A stretch of 64,000 nt of DNA from the NCBI GenBank assembly GCA_949752735.1, contig OX457037.1:18427539-18491538 (forward strand), in the 5' to 3' direction. Positions 1-12,864 of this stretch are shown here, piece after piece (positions within the stretch are counted from its first letter, which is position 1; each line of letters starts with the position of its first letter). The translations under genes and the position numbers were made by a program. The stretch comes from Lumbricus terrestris (Eukaryota > Annelida > Clitellata > Crassiclitellata > Lumbricidae). A model generated the notes under the pieces. It was not told the origin of the DNA. It was given only the letters and a program-made list of their open reading frames with translations, and ran no database searches.

Positions 1-297
1 ATTTAAGGTGCTATTATAAATAGTTGTTATTATACTAGGACCTACATGTACATTGTTCTGCCTATTAGGCGCAATGCAAGACAGTCTGGGTTATGTGGGC
101 GTCACTCTCAGAGGCTGGTTCAGGGCGCTGGAAAAATTTGTGGCTCTGGCAGTTATGTCGATAGGAAGTCGGTTCCAGCAATGTGGACTAGTGGCCGAGA
201 AAGCAACACTGATATTATCGTTAACGGAAATGGAACATGCAAGTTGAAAGCAAAATTTTGAATTTCCGTTAGAAGAATAAGAAAGAAAATTAGGAAT

Positions 298-515
298 TAT
301 TTTGAGAACAAGAATAGAACTAAAACGGAAAAACCCATGCAATAACTGAAATATGAATATAAATATAAATTATTTTGAGAACAAGAATAGAACTAGGACG
401 AAAATACTCATGCAAGAACTGAAATATGAATAGAAATAGGAACTATTTTGAGAACAAGAATAGAAATAGAAATACCCATCCAAGAACTGAAATATGAATA
501 GAAATAGGAATAATT
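298..515. repeat. about 70-bp minisatellite, roughly three units
   Basis: The phrase TATTTTGAGAACAAGAATAG recurs about every 70 bases, each time followed by a GAACTGAAATATGAATA-type block. Roughly three imperfect units are present. No coding potential or terminal repeats were seen. The short ORFs in positions 46-342 overlap each other on both strands and resemble nothing I recognise. Confidence 0.75.
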
Positions 516-540
516 TTCAGAACGGTCATTATTTCATTGC

Positions 541-1054
541 GGTGATTTTTGTGATTCCATGTCTGTGCAAGTCAGACATCATTCTGTTGGGCCTGTAATA
601 CATTTCTGAGAACCTTTAAGATCGGTGATCTTCGGCTACTGTTACAGTACCTTTGCTGTGCAACATTTGTAATCTTTTTCAACTTCTGGTTTGCCTTCGG
701 TTCACTTATACAAAGCCTTTTTCTTTGCTATAGATCTATTTATGTCCACGAAAATTAATAGAATGAGCAGATCTATATATATAGATGTCTATATATATAT
801 ATAGATGTCTATATATATATATATATATATAGATGTCTATATATATACATAGCCTATACATACACACACTATATATATACAGTATCGGGAACCGGCATAT
901 ACAATATGATCAATATCGTTGGACAGTATCTAATGACGACTCTTACAGCGCCTCACCTGATCCTACCCGACACTCACGACGCCTAGCATGACAATAAACG
1001 ACAATTAGGTCCCCGATACTACAGTTATACCTGGAAGTTTTATCTGTGATCAGG
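541..1054. other. intergenic stretch with TA-rich microsatellite
   Basis: No gene is seen. Positions about 774-860 hold an alternating TA tract broken by repeats of ATAGATGTCT. The remainder is unremarkable AT-rich sequence. Confidence 0.6.
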
Positions 1055-1140
1055 GCCGGTCCTTGCCTAAATGGAGCGCCAGGCGAGGCATAGATTAATT
1101 TAGGCGCCCTCTGAACTCCACTCCACGGTCCACCCCATGT
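1054..1140. mobile_element. possible hAT-like transposon end, partner not found
   Basis: CAGGGCCGGTCCTTGCC followed by a GC-rich block with GGCGCC resembles the terminal region of hAT-type elements in animal genomes. I could not find a matching inverted end or a target duplication, so this is at most a truncated copy. Confidence 0.3.
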
Positions 1141-1387
1141 CACAATACAATGATGGATCATAATAGGACATTACGCCCAACTTGCTTATTTTTTAGCACA
1201 CTATAAACCCTTGAAAATAAAAAATTTGCGAATGCTAAAAACAAAAGACATTTCGAGGAACCGACAACTTTAGATTACCGAGAAAAAGAATTTTCATTAG
1301 CAAGACTTATTATTAGTTGAAGCAATCAGAAAGAATAGGCTAATTTCCTGCTCGTAATTTTTCCATTGTTATATTCATGCTTATTAA

Positions 1388-2200
1388 CCCTCGGTGGCAC
1401 CCCTTTTTGAAAAACACGTTTCAGTACCCCTGGGGGTCAAAAGGACCCACACTATTTTAAGCATGTTTTGAGTATAATATTTCCAATGAAACAATTAATG
1501 CACAATATCAACATAGTAGATTATAGTATCTGAAGTCATAGCATCCAAATTATAATATATCATAAGAAGATATAGGTCTGTGGTTCGTATCGATCTTCTT
1601 GACAAGGAAGCGTGTTCGAAAATATTCAATTAGTCGTCCTTGCATGTATCGCACACGAATGATTTCGCTGCATGATTTCCGCAAACGAACTGCTGACACT
1701 TACTGCATCTATAATTCACTTTAGTGTCTTTCACTCTGGGACACACATGACACCTTCCTCTCTCTTTGCCTGCATCTGGTGCGGGTCTCTCAGCCTCAGG
1801 AATTCCCAGCGCAAGAAAGCAACACTTCATAGACGCCTGTTCATAGATCCGAGGATCCGCTCGTCTGGTTAGTATCCATGGCCAACACATCGCAGTATAC
1901 CTGCCCCTTCATCACTTGATGGATCTGAACCATCACTCAAGTCAGATACGTCGTTTCATCACCACGCTATGCGAATAGGTCGCCATGTTTGCACTACTAT
2001 TTGTTTACTTTCTCTGTCAAACACCAACACTGGTTCCCTGCTTCAAGAATGACGTACTAAATTGAATGAATCTGTTGAGCAGAAACATAGAATCAATGTC
2101 TTAGAAGTTAATACGCATGCATTGCATAGTTGAGGAAATATATATAAGAAATATAATATTATGTGGGGGTCAAAAATACCCCCAGAGGTACTTCAGAGGG
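1388..2200 (-). mobile_element. piggyBac remnant, internally deleted
   Basis: The element is bounded by TTAA on both sides (1384-1387 and 2201-2204), the hallmark piggyBac target duplication. Its ends are CCCTCGGTGGCACCCC and, read inward from the right, CCCTCTGAAGTACC. Both subterminal regions also carry a TGGGGGTCAAAA- or TGGGGGTATTTT-like block. Inside, on the minus strand, lies only the C-terminal cysteine-rich part of a transposase. At 813 bp it is far shorter than a usual autonomous piggyBac of 2-3 kb, so most of the catalytic region is missing. Confidence 0.85.
1630..1890 (-). pseudogene. piggyBac transposase C-terminal cysteine-rich domain
   Basis: This 86-residue ORF ends with a cross-brace zinc-binding pattern: Cys47, Cys50, Cys62, Cys65, Cys70, His73, Cys80 and Cys83 (C-x2-C, C-x2-C, C-x4-C-x2-H, C-x2-C). 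The order and the closing CDTC segment match the C5HC2-type domain at the end of piggyBac transposases, which binds terminal DNA. The DDD catalytic core that should precede it is absent. The stop codon is followed within about 240 bases by the element's left end. I treat it as a relic rather than a working gene. Confidence 0.8.
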
Positions 2201-2261
2201 TTAAATTCAAATGACAAAACCGCTGTTGGTTTACGTGTTAGAGGATGGATGAGGTTCCGAG

Positions 2262-2495
2262 AGGCGCGGTGGTGTAGTGGTGGCGTCGTTGCCTTGAAGC
2301 CGGAAGGTTCGAATCCACCTCAAGTCGCCGCGTAGGGACCTTGGGCAAGTCCTTCACTCGCAATTGCTCAGCGCTTCGGCGTGTAACTCCGATGCAGTGT
2401 CCGTGCTGTAGTCGGGAGCGCCTCTGAGTAGCGGTTGAGGGCTGAAAGAGGCGCTATAACAAGTGCGCATACAAACAAAAGCATTCAAACATTCA
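2262..2495 (+). mobile_element. tRNA-derived SINE, family 1
   Basis: The head carries a pol III A-box-like GGTGGTGTAGTGGTGGC and a B-box-like GGTTCGAATCC about 35 bases later. A body follows containing CTTGGGCAAGTCCTTCACTC. The 3' end, GGCGCTATAACAAG, resembles local LINE tails. A second copy is at 34020-34250 (minus) and a third, interrupted copy is at 40235-40590 (minus). Confidence 0.8.
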
Positions 2496-2499
2496 TTCT

Positions 2500-3293
2500 A
2501 CAATTTATGCTGCTCATTTTACAGTCGCCACTTTGGGAGTTTGAGGTTGAGTCAGTTTGAGATTCAGCCGACCCATGATGGGGAGAGGTATCCATGACAT
2601 TTTCTATTTCTGTTGCGTGTGCACGAACTTGTTGTTTGAAGGCACGTGGCTGCACATAATAGCCCGGGCACGCTCTTGCCAAAGGTCCCTGGTCGACCTA
2701 ATTGACGGAGAACTTACGAGTGAGTGCTAGTTCTAGTAAATTTGCTTGAATGCACTCTATTGCTACTGGCTACCTTGTAAGGTTGGAGTGGGCTGAAGTC
2801 ATAATTATGAAAAACAGGAGGTAGATTGCCACCGTTCTGATCGATAAATTGGACAATTTTTTGGGAAAATACTTCAGAGATTATAATTATCTTTTAAGTA
2901 TCATCACTTGCTGGCACTCACAGTCGATTTATGCCATCAGATATCAACCTCAGATGAACAGACAAACAATCCACTTAGTAGGCTATATACCTACAATAAC
3001 GCGTAAAAAATTGAATTTCAATGGTTAGAGCAAAAATGCTTTCAGTGACTGAACTCGAATTACTTGAAAAATTAATGGGGCAATGAAATCAATGACTAGT
3101 TTGAATTTCTTCCAAAGCAAATATTGAATTCAACTGAAAATAATTATTTTTGGAATTGATAAAAGGACAAAAAAGAATAAACATGAATTAATCACACTTT
3201 GTGAAAAATGACGCACCTCTAGATTGTGGATCCCCAGGCAACTGCCTGCTTTGCCTTTGTCCAAGGCCTGTGTCCAGAAATAAAGTCTCCCCG
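2500..3293. other. no gene seen
   Basis: Unremarkable AT-rich sequence with small ORFs only. The last part, up to 3293, contains AAATAAAGTCTCCCC. This phrase recurs after the element at 3302-4439 and belongs to the repeat family described at 4535-4820. Confidence 0.5.
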
Positions 3294-3301
3294 CCCCGAT
3301 G

Positions 3302-4439
3302 CATGGGCGCCCGCACATAGGGGCAAGGGGGGGCACTTGCCCCCCCCCCCCTGGAAAATTGAAACCTATGTTTTTTAACTACTACTTTTGGGTTTTTAAC
3401 AAAATTTTTGCATTAATTCACCAATGATACGAACGATACAGACAATGAAAGTCAGAAATCTACATTTAGAGATCTCTATAGAAATAAACATGCTCTTATA
3501 ACTTTCTGCCTTGCATGTTCAAGCTCTTTCTAAAAACTCTTACAATGACCATTGGCTTTCAACCTTCCTGTGGGCACCCATGCAAACAGCAGGCCTATCG
3601 ATTATGGCCTACTTAAGTGGAATCCAGCTATAATGCAATTAATCACAACTGCAAAAAATTAAATACTAACGCAACAATTTGAAAATTTCTCAAAGTATAC
3701 ACTGAAATTGCATCAGGCATATCGACGTATTCACCACTCACCAGCATTGTAATTATATAAACCAAGTCTGCTATAAGCCAGGCTCCATTTTGTCCATTTA
3801 GCAAGCTGCCATTACAGAATCGAGGGAGGTCAAACTGTAGATAAACTTGGCTCTGGTTATCACGCCTCAGGATTTACACCCAAAACTGACAAAGAGATCT
3901 GTTAAAAAGAATTGATACCCACACTCATCTGATCCTCAGATCCTCCACCTTCCTAAAAGACATTCGCATTAACAGCTACTCTGGCCTTCTGTCTACCAGA
4001 TTCTGACCTCTTTCTGACTACTCTTGGGAATAGGCTTCTGACTCGATGCCGCACATGTGAACCTGCTGGTGCCATGCGATTGGCTTTCGAGTGGCGCTTT
4101 AGAAGCAGCTAGAGGAGCAATTGCCCCTTGCAAACGGGCACCTTTTTCGTTCATTTAGTCATTCGTTCATTCTATGGAATTATATAGCGCACCTTTAGGA
4201 AACTACTTTTTAACATAGATCTGCTTTTTGATTTGTAACAAATTTTTAAGGAAACTATTCATATTAAAAATTATGCACAAAATGAATCTGAGAAATTTGC
4301 ATAATAAACCTCTTTGAAAATTACCCGTATTCCTAATTTCCATGCAGCATTGCATTTTCAAGCTCTTGCTACTACAAAATGTAATCGTGACTATCGTAAA
4401 AATTTTGCCCCCCTGAAAACATTTCTGCGGGCGCCCATG
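3302..4439. mobile_element. hAT-like non-autonomous element, 1.14 kb
   Basis: An exact 8-bp target duplication CCCCGATG (3294-3301 and 4440-4447) flanks perfect terminal inverted repeats starting CATGGGCGCCCGCA. Subterminal runs of C (TTGCCCCCC) mirror each other. The interior has no transposase ORF and contains a LINE-tail fragment near 4155-4200. Related sequence without clear ends occurs around 33315-33530. Confidence 0.85.
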
Positions 4440-4534
4440 CCCCGATGTAAAGTCTCCCCCGAACAGAGTCACCGCCTGGCTGAAACTCTGCAAAGGAAGA
4501 AATTTTCTGATATAAAGCTATATAAATAATAAAT

Positions 4535-4820
4535 ATTCTTGCTAAAATTAATAATTTAGCAACGTAAACTAACGGCTTAACCTGCTCATCTATAAATGTT
4601 ATGCGACTGTAGCCCATTTCACGCTGAACGGGGATACTCTATTTCGCAGACGGAGGAAATATTCTGTCCCTCCGGAGACTTTATTTCAGAATACACTCTC
4701 GGGGAGGGGCGAATTTATTATAGAACAGACCAGCCGTGGCAAAATCTGTTTCGAAATAAAGTCTCCGGTTGAGACTTGGGGAGGGGTAGAGACTCTATCA
4801 CGCGCTACCTGTCCTGTCTA
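4535..4820. repeat. dispersed repeat, copy A
   Basis: This stretch aligns, with divergence, to 7866-8150. Shared blocks include AACTAACGGC/AAATTAACGG, ACTTTATTTCAGAATA, GGGGCGAAT..ATTAT and a closing GAGACTT with ACGCG. Its 5' part may extend left of the insertion at 3302-4439. The superfamily is unknown to me. Confidence 0.65.
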
Positions 4821-4829
4821 TGATGCACA

Positions 4830-5840
4830 AATTCAGGTCAATCAATGTCCAAGTCACCACTGTTGTTTGTGGAACAATGTCTGCTAACTTCTAAAAAATT
4901 TATAGCGCATTTTTATTTGAAAGGGTTTGCTAGCTGACGGATGACACAACAGAATGCGCACGTCTTTAGAAATTAGACTGTCTGTTAAAGTCTTAAAGTA
5001 GACTAAAACATTTTACGTTAAGACAGTTAAGGACACATGACTATATTACAAGTTGGAACACTGTCTAGCAGCTGTGCGTTTTGTGTTTTTTGCAGTATTA
5101 TTTGATGACTGAATTTGTAAAAGCATGTATTATAGGCTATACTTCCTCAGAATTGGACAGAACTGGAATTATTTTTAGAACTTGTATTAGGTTGATGGAA
5201 CTGAAGCTATTTAGAATTTTAATTAGAACTGAAATTATTTCGAACTTGAATTAGAGCTGAAATTATTTCAGAACTTGAATTAGAACTGAAAGAGGAATCA
5301 TTTTTAGAATGGGAATAGAACTAGAATTGAAATTACAGCATTAGAACTGAATTAGAACTTAATTGAGAATTAATTATTTTCGAGCTAAAATATCACTGGT
5401 CATTACTCACCGAAGTGCTGCATAATTCTGAACACGTGCAGATCAGTCTTCCCAGAGTAGTATTGTATTGTATTGTATTGCTTATAGGCATTTATTATAA
5501 GTATCTGATGTATAGGAGATGAAGCACGTTCAGACGTAGGTAGAAGAGGCATTCGACATGTGGCGGATGGCAGGCCTATAAAATTATTGAATCGCTACAA
5601 GTGACTGTCTTATTTCCTGCACAAGACATGTTTGTTCATTATCAACAGAATGACTTCCTTATATTGATATGTACTTCATTTCCGGATGACTGCAAAAACC
5701 TTAACAAAAATTAGATTTTCCAATTTTGTAGAACTGTTGTTGAGGAATCACTACGATCTGGTTAAAAAAGTTATGGTTGGTCAGGTTGGATACAAGTCTA
5801 TTTATGCTTAGTAACTAAGTAGTAGGCCTACCAACTGATA
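4830..5840. other. no gene; degenerate GAACTTGAATTAGAACTGAA repeats
   Basis: Positions about 5155-5380 contain a loose tandem array of AGAACTTGAATTAGAACTG-like units. A short TATTG run lies at 5461-5480. Otherwise I see nothing. Confidence 0.5.
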
Positions 5841-5844
5841 TGCG

Positions 5845-6069
<225 letters not shown>

Positions 6070-6079
6070 CAAATTTAAG

Positions 6080-7865
6080 CCAATGATTTGAACTTATGCC
6101 GTCTTTGATTATTGTAAATAGTAGCCTACAACGACCAACTGAGACAACGCTGTGCAATTGTGACGAGATACGACAGAAAGGACTGGCAGCGCCATCCATG
6201 GTTTCATATCCCTTATAGACTTAGAAACAGAAGCTGCCAAAAATAATCATGAAGCTAAAGAGACGACTAAAAAGAGAAATACCGTATGGACAGAATGAGG
6301 CTGCTAAAAATTCGCACCCTTGGCGAAATGGTCTCGGGCTATAGGCCTAAATGGACTGGAGAAGACGGAAATAGAATTGGACCAAATGAACATTGAACAA
6401 TGAACATGCACAGAGAATGTTAGACAGAGATCAGAGATAACCCAGATGTGGATATGTCACTCTGTGAGGAGATGTCTGCACTTATCAACTTACCATAGCT
6501 TGTGATTTTAATGGACCAGCTTCTGTGTGACAACAGCCAGTCACTATATTTGCGCAGTGTTTCATTCAGACCTCTGTGTCACATAGCTTGAAGCAGCAGT
6601 ATCATGCATGATGTTCACACCCATGTATGATATAAAAGTTCCCGGACGGATAATATCGTACTTTGACAGTGCCAGTCCAAAGCTTACAGAAAGGAGAGGG
6701 ACGACACCAATCATCCTTGATTTGACACAATGTTGCTAAACAAAAAATATCGGAGATCATTATTGACACGTGCAGCCTTCTTCAGCAAATGCTTGCACAT
6801 GGATTAGAGAATGAGCATTAGACAATTATTATAGATATTTAACGTCTTTGCATCGTGCTTTGTAAGATTGCTAAACTCAGACTGCTCGTTTCATGCAGTT
6901 TCTTGCAATTTTCACTCTAGGCCTAATTAAATTCAACTTTCTCCCACATTACATTAAACTGTCCGTTACGGCCGCCATGTAGCGGTTGTAGCCAAAGCTT
7001 CGAAAGTAGCCCTCCCTAATACGGTTCTGAGTTTCAACTGTGATGATAAAAAAACCACGGGCAGGCTTGCAATTTTGACAAAGGCTAGATTTAAAAAAAT
7101 TATGAGCAGGCCTAGGCCCTAGATAAGAAGAAATCAGTATCATAGTAATCTCTTTCTGAACTTGGTATACATTGTGTTTTCCAATGAGCAGCGCATAGAC
7201 CTACAAATATTGACAGTTATTGTGCACTTTTAATTATATGGTTTTAATTGTGGGCTACTGTTACCAATTTAGATAGACTATTGATCAACAAATCAACCTA
7301 GACGTAGACTAACCCCATCACCAAACAAAAGGCTGAGCACATGATTCACATGATTGTAATAAGCTTTGGAGTTCTGTTCTACGTATAATTTGCGAAGATC
7401 GCATCGCTACCTAGCGAACATCTGTGAAGCAGATCAGATGCTAAGAACCTTGACAGATGCCTGTTCAAAAGTGATTCAACCGCGTGCATACGACAATCAT
7501 AGCCTACGTAGCTTCGTGGATATATTTACATTTTTGGAGGACAGACGAGTTCCCATCCCCCGTGAATTACGCCATTAGCTAAAAGCCTTCACACATCTAA
7601 ACTCTCTTGCAGTGATGAGTTCATAAAGTTAAAGAAGTCCGATTGGTCTGCAAGCAGCACAGGCCTATAGGCTACTCCTCCTGTCAAAGGGCAAACAAGC
7701 GTTGAAAAATATTAGCCATTACTTAAGTTCATCAGGCCTGGACCAACTTTATGCCGGCGTCACTAAATAACGTTCCCCCAATAGCCCAAACATATAATAT
7801 TATAGTCTCCTCTGCCTGAAAATTTGTTTTAGGCTATATAGCAGCTGGCCGAATATTTTGGGAAC
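6080..7865. other. no recognised gene
   Basis: AT-rich unique-looking sequence. A 70-codon ORF at 7366-7578 (+) has no similarity I recognise. I saw no terminal repeats. Confidence 0.4.
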
Positions 7866-8150
7866 GTATAGGCTATGATCTTGTTAAATTATTTAGCAGC
7901 GCAAATTAACGGTCTATTACTTTTATGTAACTACAGCCTATTTCATGTTGAACGGAGAGAGGGAGGGAGGGAGGAAGAGAATTTATTTCAACGGGAGGTG
8001 AAATATTCTCCCCCGATACTTTATTTCAGAATAATAGTATCCGGGAAGGGGCGAATACATTATGAAATAGATCCGCCGGGAGGGGAATCCATTTAGAAAT
8101 AGAGTGTCCGAGGAGACTTTTAGGCGGGGAAACTATGTCACGCGACACCG
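7866..8150. repeat. dispersed repeat, copy B
   Basis: Diverged partner of 4535-4820 in the same orientation, about 3.3 kb away. It has a local GGGA expansion near 7955-7980. Confidence 0.65.
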
Positions 8151-8262
8151 GTCCACATAGCTATGTCACAGGTCAGTGGTTCTGTTGACCCGTTAGCACA
8201 CTATTGACACTAATACTGTTATGATACAATGTCGTTAAGCAACAAGGCGCTCTACGCAAGGT

Positions 8263-8535
8263 ATACCCTTGACCAGTAACCTAAGTTGACCAGTAACCTA
8301 AGTTGACCAAAGTTGACCAGTAACCTAAGTTGACCAGTAACCTATGTTGACCAGTAACCTAAGTTGACCAGTAGCCTATGTTGACCGGTAACCTAAGTTG
8401 ACCAGTAACCTAAGTTGACCAGTAACTTATAAGTTGACCAGTAACCTAAGTTGACCAGTAACCTAAGTTGACCAGTAACTTATAAGTTGACCAGTAACCT
8501 AAGTTGACCAGTAACCTAAGTTGACCAATAACCTA
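8263..8535. repeat. 17-bp minisatellite
   Basis: About 16 tandem copies of AGTTGACCAGTAACCTA, with a few units shortened or carrying TTATA insertions. Confidence 0.95.
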
Positions 8536-8539
8536 CGTT

Positions 8540-9550
8540 CCAAATTTTTCAGCAGCTTCTTTGTTTTTAATGACCTGGAATCTTTTGGTCGTGTACAATG
8601 TACATCCATCATGGCACAGAACCACGAACGGACACGAATGACCCGGTTTTGACCCTTTTAGCTTTATTTATTGCCATTGCGTTCTCAATCGTGCATGAAC
8701 ATCCACAGCACAGTGAATCAGATAATCGCGAAAGTTTAGACGATCGAGATAGAGACTAGATATAGGCTACTAATCATGGTCTACTGCAGTATAATCTGAA
8801 CAAGTAGGCTATCACTAGAAACAAGCCATAATTGTTTTACCTAGTATAATCTAAGATTCCCCCCTCTCGAGGTCAGGCTCGGAGAACTGTCCGACACTCT
8901 CTTCCCCATTTCGACCTCCTAAAGCCTTAAAGCCTCGACTAATCCCATGGTATGTGGGAAGGGGCCTAAACTCATCTACACGGTAGACTCCATTCCAATT
9001 GGTCGACACCTCTGCAAAGCCATAACGATTTAGCCTATAAATAGATCGCTGTCTACATTATTTTACGCTTCATGCTCGAGTGTGTCGACTCACAATATAT
9101 ATATATGTATATATATATGTATATATGATATATATATATGATATACATATATAGCCTACCACAAGATCACGCCAGCTGCGCATTGCGCAGACGACCTAAA
9201 TTTGTTTTCAGACACTGTTGAGGCAATTCACAAATGCCTAATGGAATCCACACACAGTAGATGACGGAATGCCATTGTGACATTGTCAGTGGGTCATACA
9301 TAATAAGCTTCGTGACCTGACAAAATGTTAAACTGGAATTTTGTGGTCGCAAACGTATCCAGAAACAGCCAGACGTCTGCATTTGTGTTTAACTTGATAG
9401 GGTTTTTATATGTCTGTGGAAATGCTATTCGCCTGATGTCACTAGGATCGCGTGTTACACAGAATCATTTGGTCCAAGGGAAATTAGATGTTACGCCCTC
9501 AACCTTTACCCTTTAATTTATATATGCACAGCCACAACTCCAAAATACAT
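8540..9550. other. no gene; TA-rich microsatellite
   Basis: Positions about 9090-9155 are TA-rich (ATATATATGTATAT). The rest shows nothing I can name. Confidence 0.5.
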
Positions 9551-9555
9551 TGAAA

Positions 9556-9965
<410 letters not shown>

Positions 9966-10249
9966 TCATCATAATTTTTTTTTTTAAATTTTCCTTAACC
10001 AAAAAACCCATACAATTATGGCAGTGGACATTATACGGTATAAATAATTTGGTTAATAAAGAAGGATCCAGACGTGATGGACAATCCCGCTAATGTAGCC
10101 ACCCCAGTAATCATGTGAAACAAAACAAAAGCAATAGCCCCTGGAAGCTAGATCGTTGAATTGCATGAGCACAAAGATTATTATGGGAAAACTTATTAGT
10201 GTATACAGCGACAAATTAGATACAATCAACAAATAAAACAACTCTCAAC

Positions 10250-10925
10250 AAATGACTCCATTAAGTATTTAGCGGAACCACTGAGCAGAAACTATAAGTA
10301 GCCTATTGGTTATAGCAGGAAGTGTTTTAAGTAGACATAGGCGAAGTTTGTGCTTAAATAATCTATTGTTAGGTTTGGATTGAAGATAAGTAGGAAGTGA
10401 GTTTCATAATTTGGAACCAGTACATTGCATAGAGAACATGTAGAATAGGGTTGGAATGTGCGTAGGGAGTGTCATAAACAGTCAATTTTCTAGTTGGATA
10501 CGAGTGGTGGTCACAGGTAAGGCTAAAGAAACCATCAAATAAGCTTACAATTGGTAATGGTTATAGCGATACATAAATTTTCCTATTTGCAAGTGCCTAA
10601 TTTTATCAATTTTACTAATCCAAATTCTTTGAAGCACAGAGCTGTGTGGGCGCGGCGAGGAATATTAGCTATTTGTCGGATTGCATATTTTTTGAAGGAT
10701 GACTGGTCTCACAACATTAGATTTATAAGTAGACGTCCAAATTAAATTGCAGTTTGCTAAATAAAGATAAATAAGTGTATAATATAGAATAGACCGGATA
10801 GAAAGAGGAATTAGTTTAGATGAGTGAAACAGCACACCAAAAGTCTTAGGAATTTTGGTAGAGATGTTATTGATGTGTTCCTTCCATTTTAGATGCTGGT
10901 CAATGTATACGCCCCCCAACATGCA
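10250..10925 (-). pseudogene. LINE reverse transcriptase C-terminal remnant
   Basis: The minus strand encodes a run typical of the thumb and C-terminal region of non-LTR reverse transcriptases: LGGVYIDQHLKWKEHINNI, then LYYTLIYLYLANCNLIW. Further downstream, across frame breaks, it reads GSKLWNSLPTYLQS and a lysine-rich end. Stops and frameshifts interrupt it, and no polymerase core (YADD) is visible. This is a 5'-truncated dead copy, perhaps of the CR1/Rex1 group. Confidence 0.75.
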
Positions 10926-11139
10926 ATATGAATATTTTTATCATTGTTAATTATACTAGCAAAAATGAGTTTAACATCTGAACAAATTGTCAAAATTATG
11001 TGAATATTGCTGATTTTGACATTATACAACTTTTGCACATGTGTAGGGGCCCTTATTGCAGTTTCCATTAGGCTGCCTGGTAGATTGATCTTAAAATCTG
11101 CCAGAAATGCTAGTAAGAGCAATAAGTTTTTCATTGCTT

Positions 11140-12060
11140 ATTCAAATACCTAATACTTCACCTGATCGGAACTCAAGTGCTATGCGATTGATTATGAAAT
11201 GGCGTCATTAATTATTATTGTGTAGCATACATTGTAGACTCAATATTCTGTATACACTCTGTTTTTGCGAATTAAAACAATCATTCACATCAATTTATAT
11301 AGTGACCCCAATCCAAGCGGTCTGGTAAACAATACAAACCTTAGGAAGACAAAATAAAGAGCGTGCAGAGTCAAAGGGAAGCCACATGCAGGAGAGTCAC
11401 AGATCGCTGCAAGCCTGCACCCATGGCACTACCGAGAATACTCTTCGCTGCATGGTCACAGTACGCGAAAAAAGAACAAGGAAGTCTCCACGGATGGCTG
11501 AGCGCAGTGAACGGCAGCCCACAGAGACAGAAGCCGGGGTGAAAAGCTTACATAGGTAGGATATATGGAGCTTGAGCCAGGGTCTACCACTGGCGTAACC
11601 GCAAAAATATGTTAGTTTGCAATAAGTGGCGGCGCTACAGCATCGGAAAATCAGGTCATTGTCCTGGTAAAAGCCATTTGCTCTGGTCGCTGGTCTGCCG
11701 CAAGACTGTCAGAAATGTTCCCTGCATAAAATTAATGATAGAGAATGTGGAGAGGAGGCTAGCTTTGAATTGAGAAATTGAATAGATGAATACGTGCCGT
11801 CACATTGTGAATGATTAAAATATGACTATAGTGACTATCAGGATCTTAATCACGGACTTTTTCACGGCTGATTAACAGAGGACGAGTAGGCTATAATCTT
11901 CTTTTGCTAGAAATAATCTCTATAAGCTTAAGTCTCATATAGCTCGTTTTGAAATCCTACACAGCCATCCATTGAAGTCTTTGGTTTATTATCACGTGAC
12001 ACAACTTGTGTTTGGGAGAAAGGGATCGGGCAGCTTCGCTGCATTAGAGTCTTCGCTTGT
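11140..12060. other. no gene; possible transposon end near 11630
   Basis: GTGGCGGCGCTACAGCATCGG near 11628 and the following GGTAAAAGCC..TTTGCTCTGG resemble, in inverted form, sequence at 63070-63120. They may be ends of one DNA transposon family. Nothing else is recognised. Confidence 0.35.
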
Positions 12061-12066
12061 GAAAAA

Positions 12067-12474
12067 TTATTTCAAGGTGTTAGGAATAATGGAGATGGTG
12101 TGGTCAGATATCGAACCAGAATTATTGTCAATTAAATGGACTGATTCATGACCAGTGATCTCAGTCATCATCATCATCATTCGTTCATCGTCATGAAAAT
12201 TTATTTTGTTTTCATCATAACCGTTGCTTTCTACTTCTACAAGGACGACTGGAGGCTGTCCATAAAGGAGCGGCTGATGCGGGCGGAAGTTTCGCCAGGA
12301 CCATAAGTCAAAGTAAGTCAAGTCTACTTCATCCTCAGCATCTCCGAATAATCGAGTCAGTATTTGAAATTCCGCTCCGATTCGGTTCACTGGTTTCCAA
12401 ATTAAACCCCGGATGTCAGTTTGCTGATGCGCAGAACCAAAAGCGTCATTAGCCATTGCTCTCTCTGTCTCCAT
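12067..12474 (-). CDS. unrecognised ORF, 135 codons
   Basis: This minus-strand ORF ends at a TAA and has mixed, non-repetitive composition (for example LTRLFGDAEDEVDLTYFDLW). It includes a short Met run encoded by ATG repeats. I recognise no domain, signal peptide or membrane segment. It could be the last exon of a host gene or a chance ORF. The CTGT microsatellite just upstream on the minus strand (12465-12530) argues against a simple single-exon gene. Confidence 0.25.
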   Translation of the reverse strand: METERAMANDAFGSAHQQTDIRGLIWKPVNRIGAEFQILTRLFGDAEDEVDLTYFDLWSWRNFRPHQPLLYGQPPVVLVEVESNGYDENKINFHDDERMMMMMTEITGHESVHLIDNNSGSISDHTISIIPNTLK

Positions 12475-12864
12475 CTGTCTGTCTGTCTGTCTGTCTGCCT
12501 GTCTGTCTGTCTCTCTCTTTCCTTCCTTCAGTCCATGAATAATATTATCAGCCTACACTGCATGTGTCCACGAAATGAGACTTTCGCATGAGCGAGCTGT
12601 GCATGTTTGTTGGACCGTTAAGAGCCGGCTCAGCTGCTGCTGTATCAGACAAGGTAAATCGATTGAGTAGACACAGACGACTATACGTAGTATCATCATC
12701 TTTGTCACTTAGTCATACGACAGTGGATATATAGCGCCTAGACTTAGGCCTACACATAGCGTTAAGAAACACGTTCGTCATTTCAGCCAAGACTTTGCTG
12801 CTACGTTTGGTTTACGGTAACACTATTTCCTTATTTTAATGACGCCTTAAACGGCAGCTCTTAA

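Noticed and set aside
2262..2340. Functional tRNA gene
   Set aside because: A- and B-boxes are present but no cloverleaf with a clear acceptor stem is visible, and the sequence continues into a repeated SINE body; the same applies to the other SINE heads.
8263..8535. CRISPR-like array
   Set aside because: Units are contiguous tandem repeats without unique spacers, and the DNA is eukaryotic; likewise 13137-13255 and 28975-29300.
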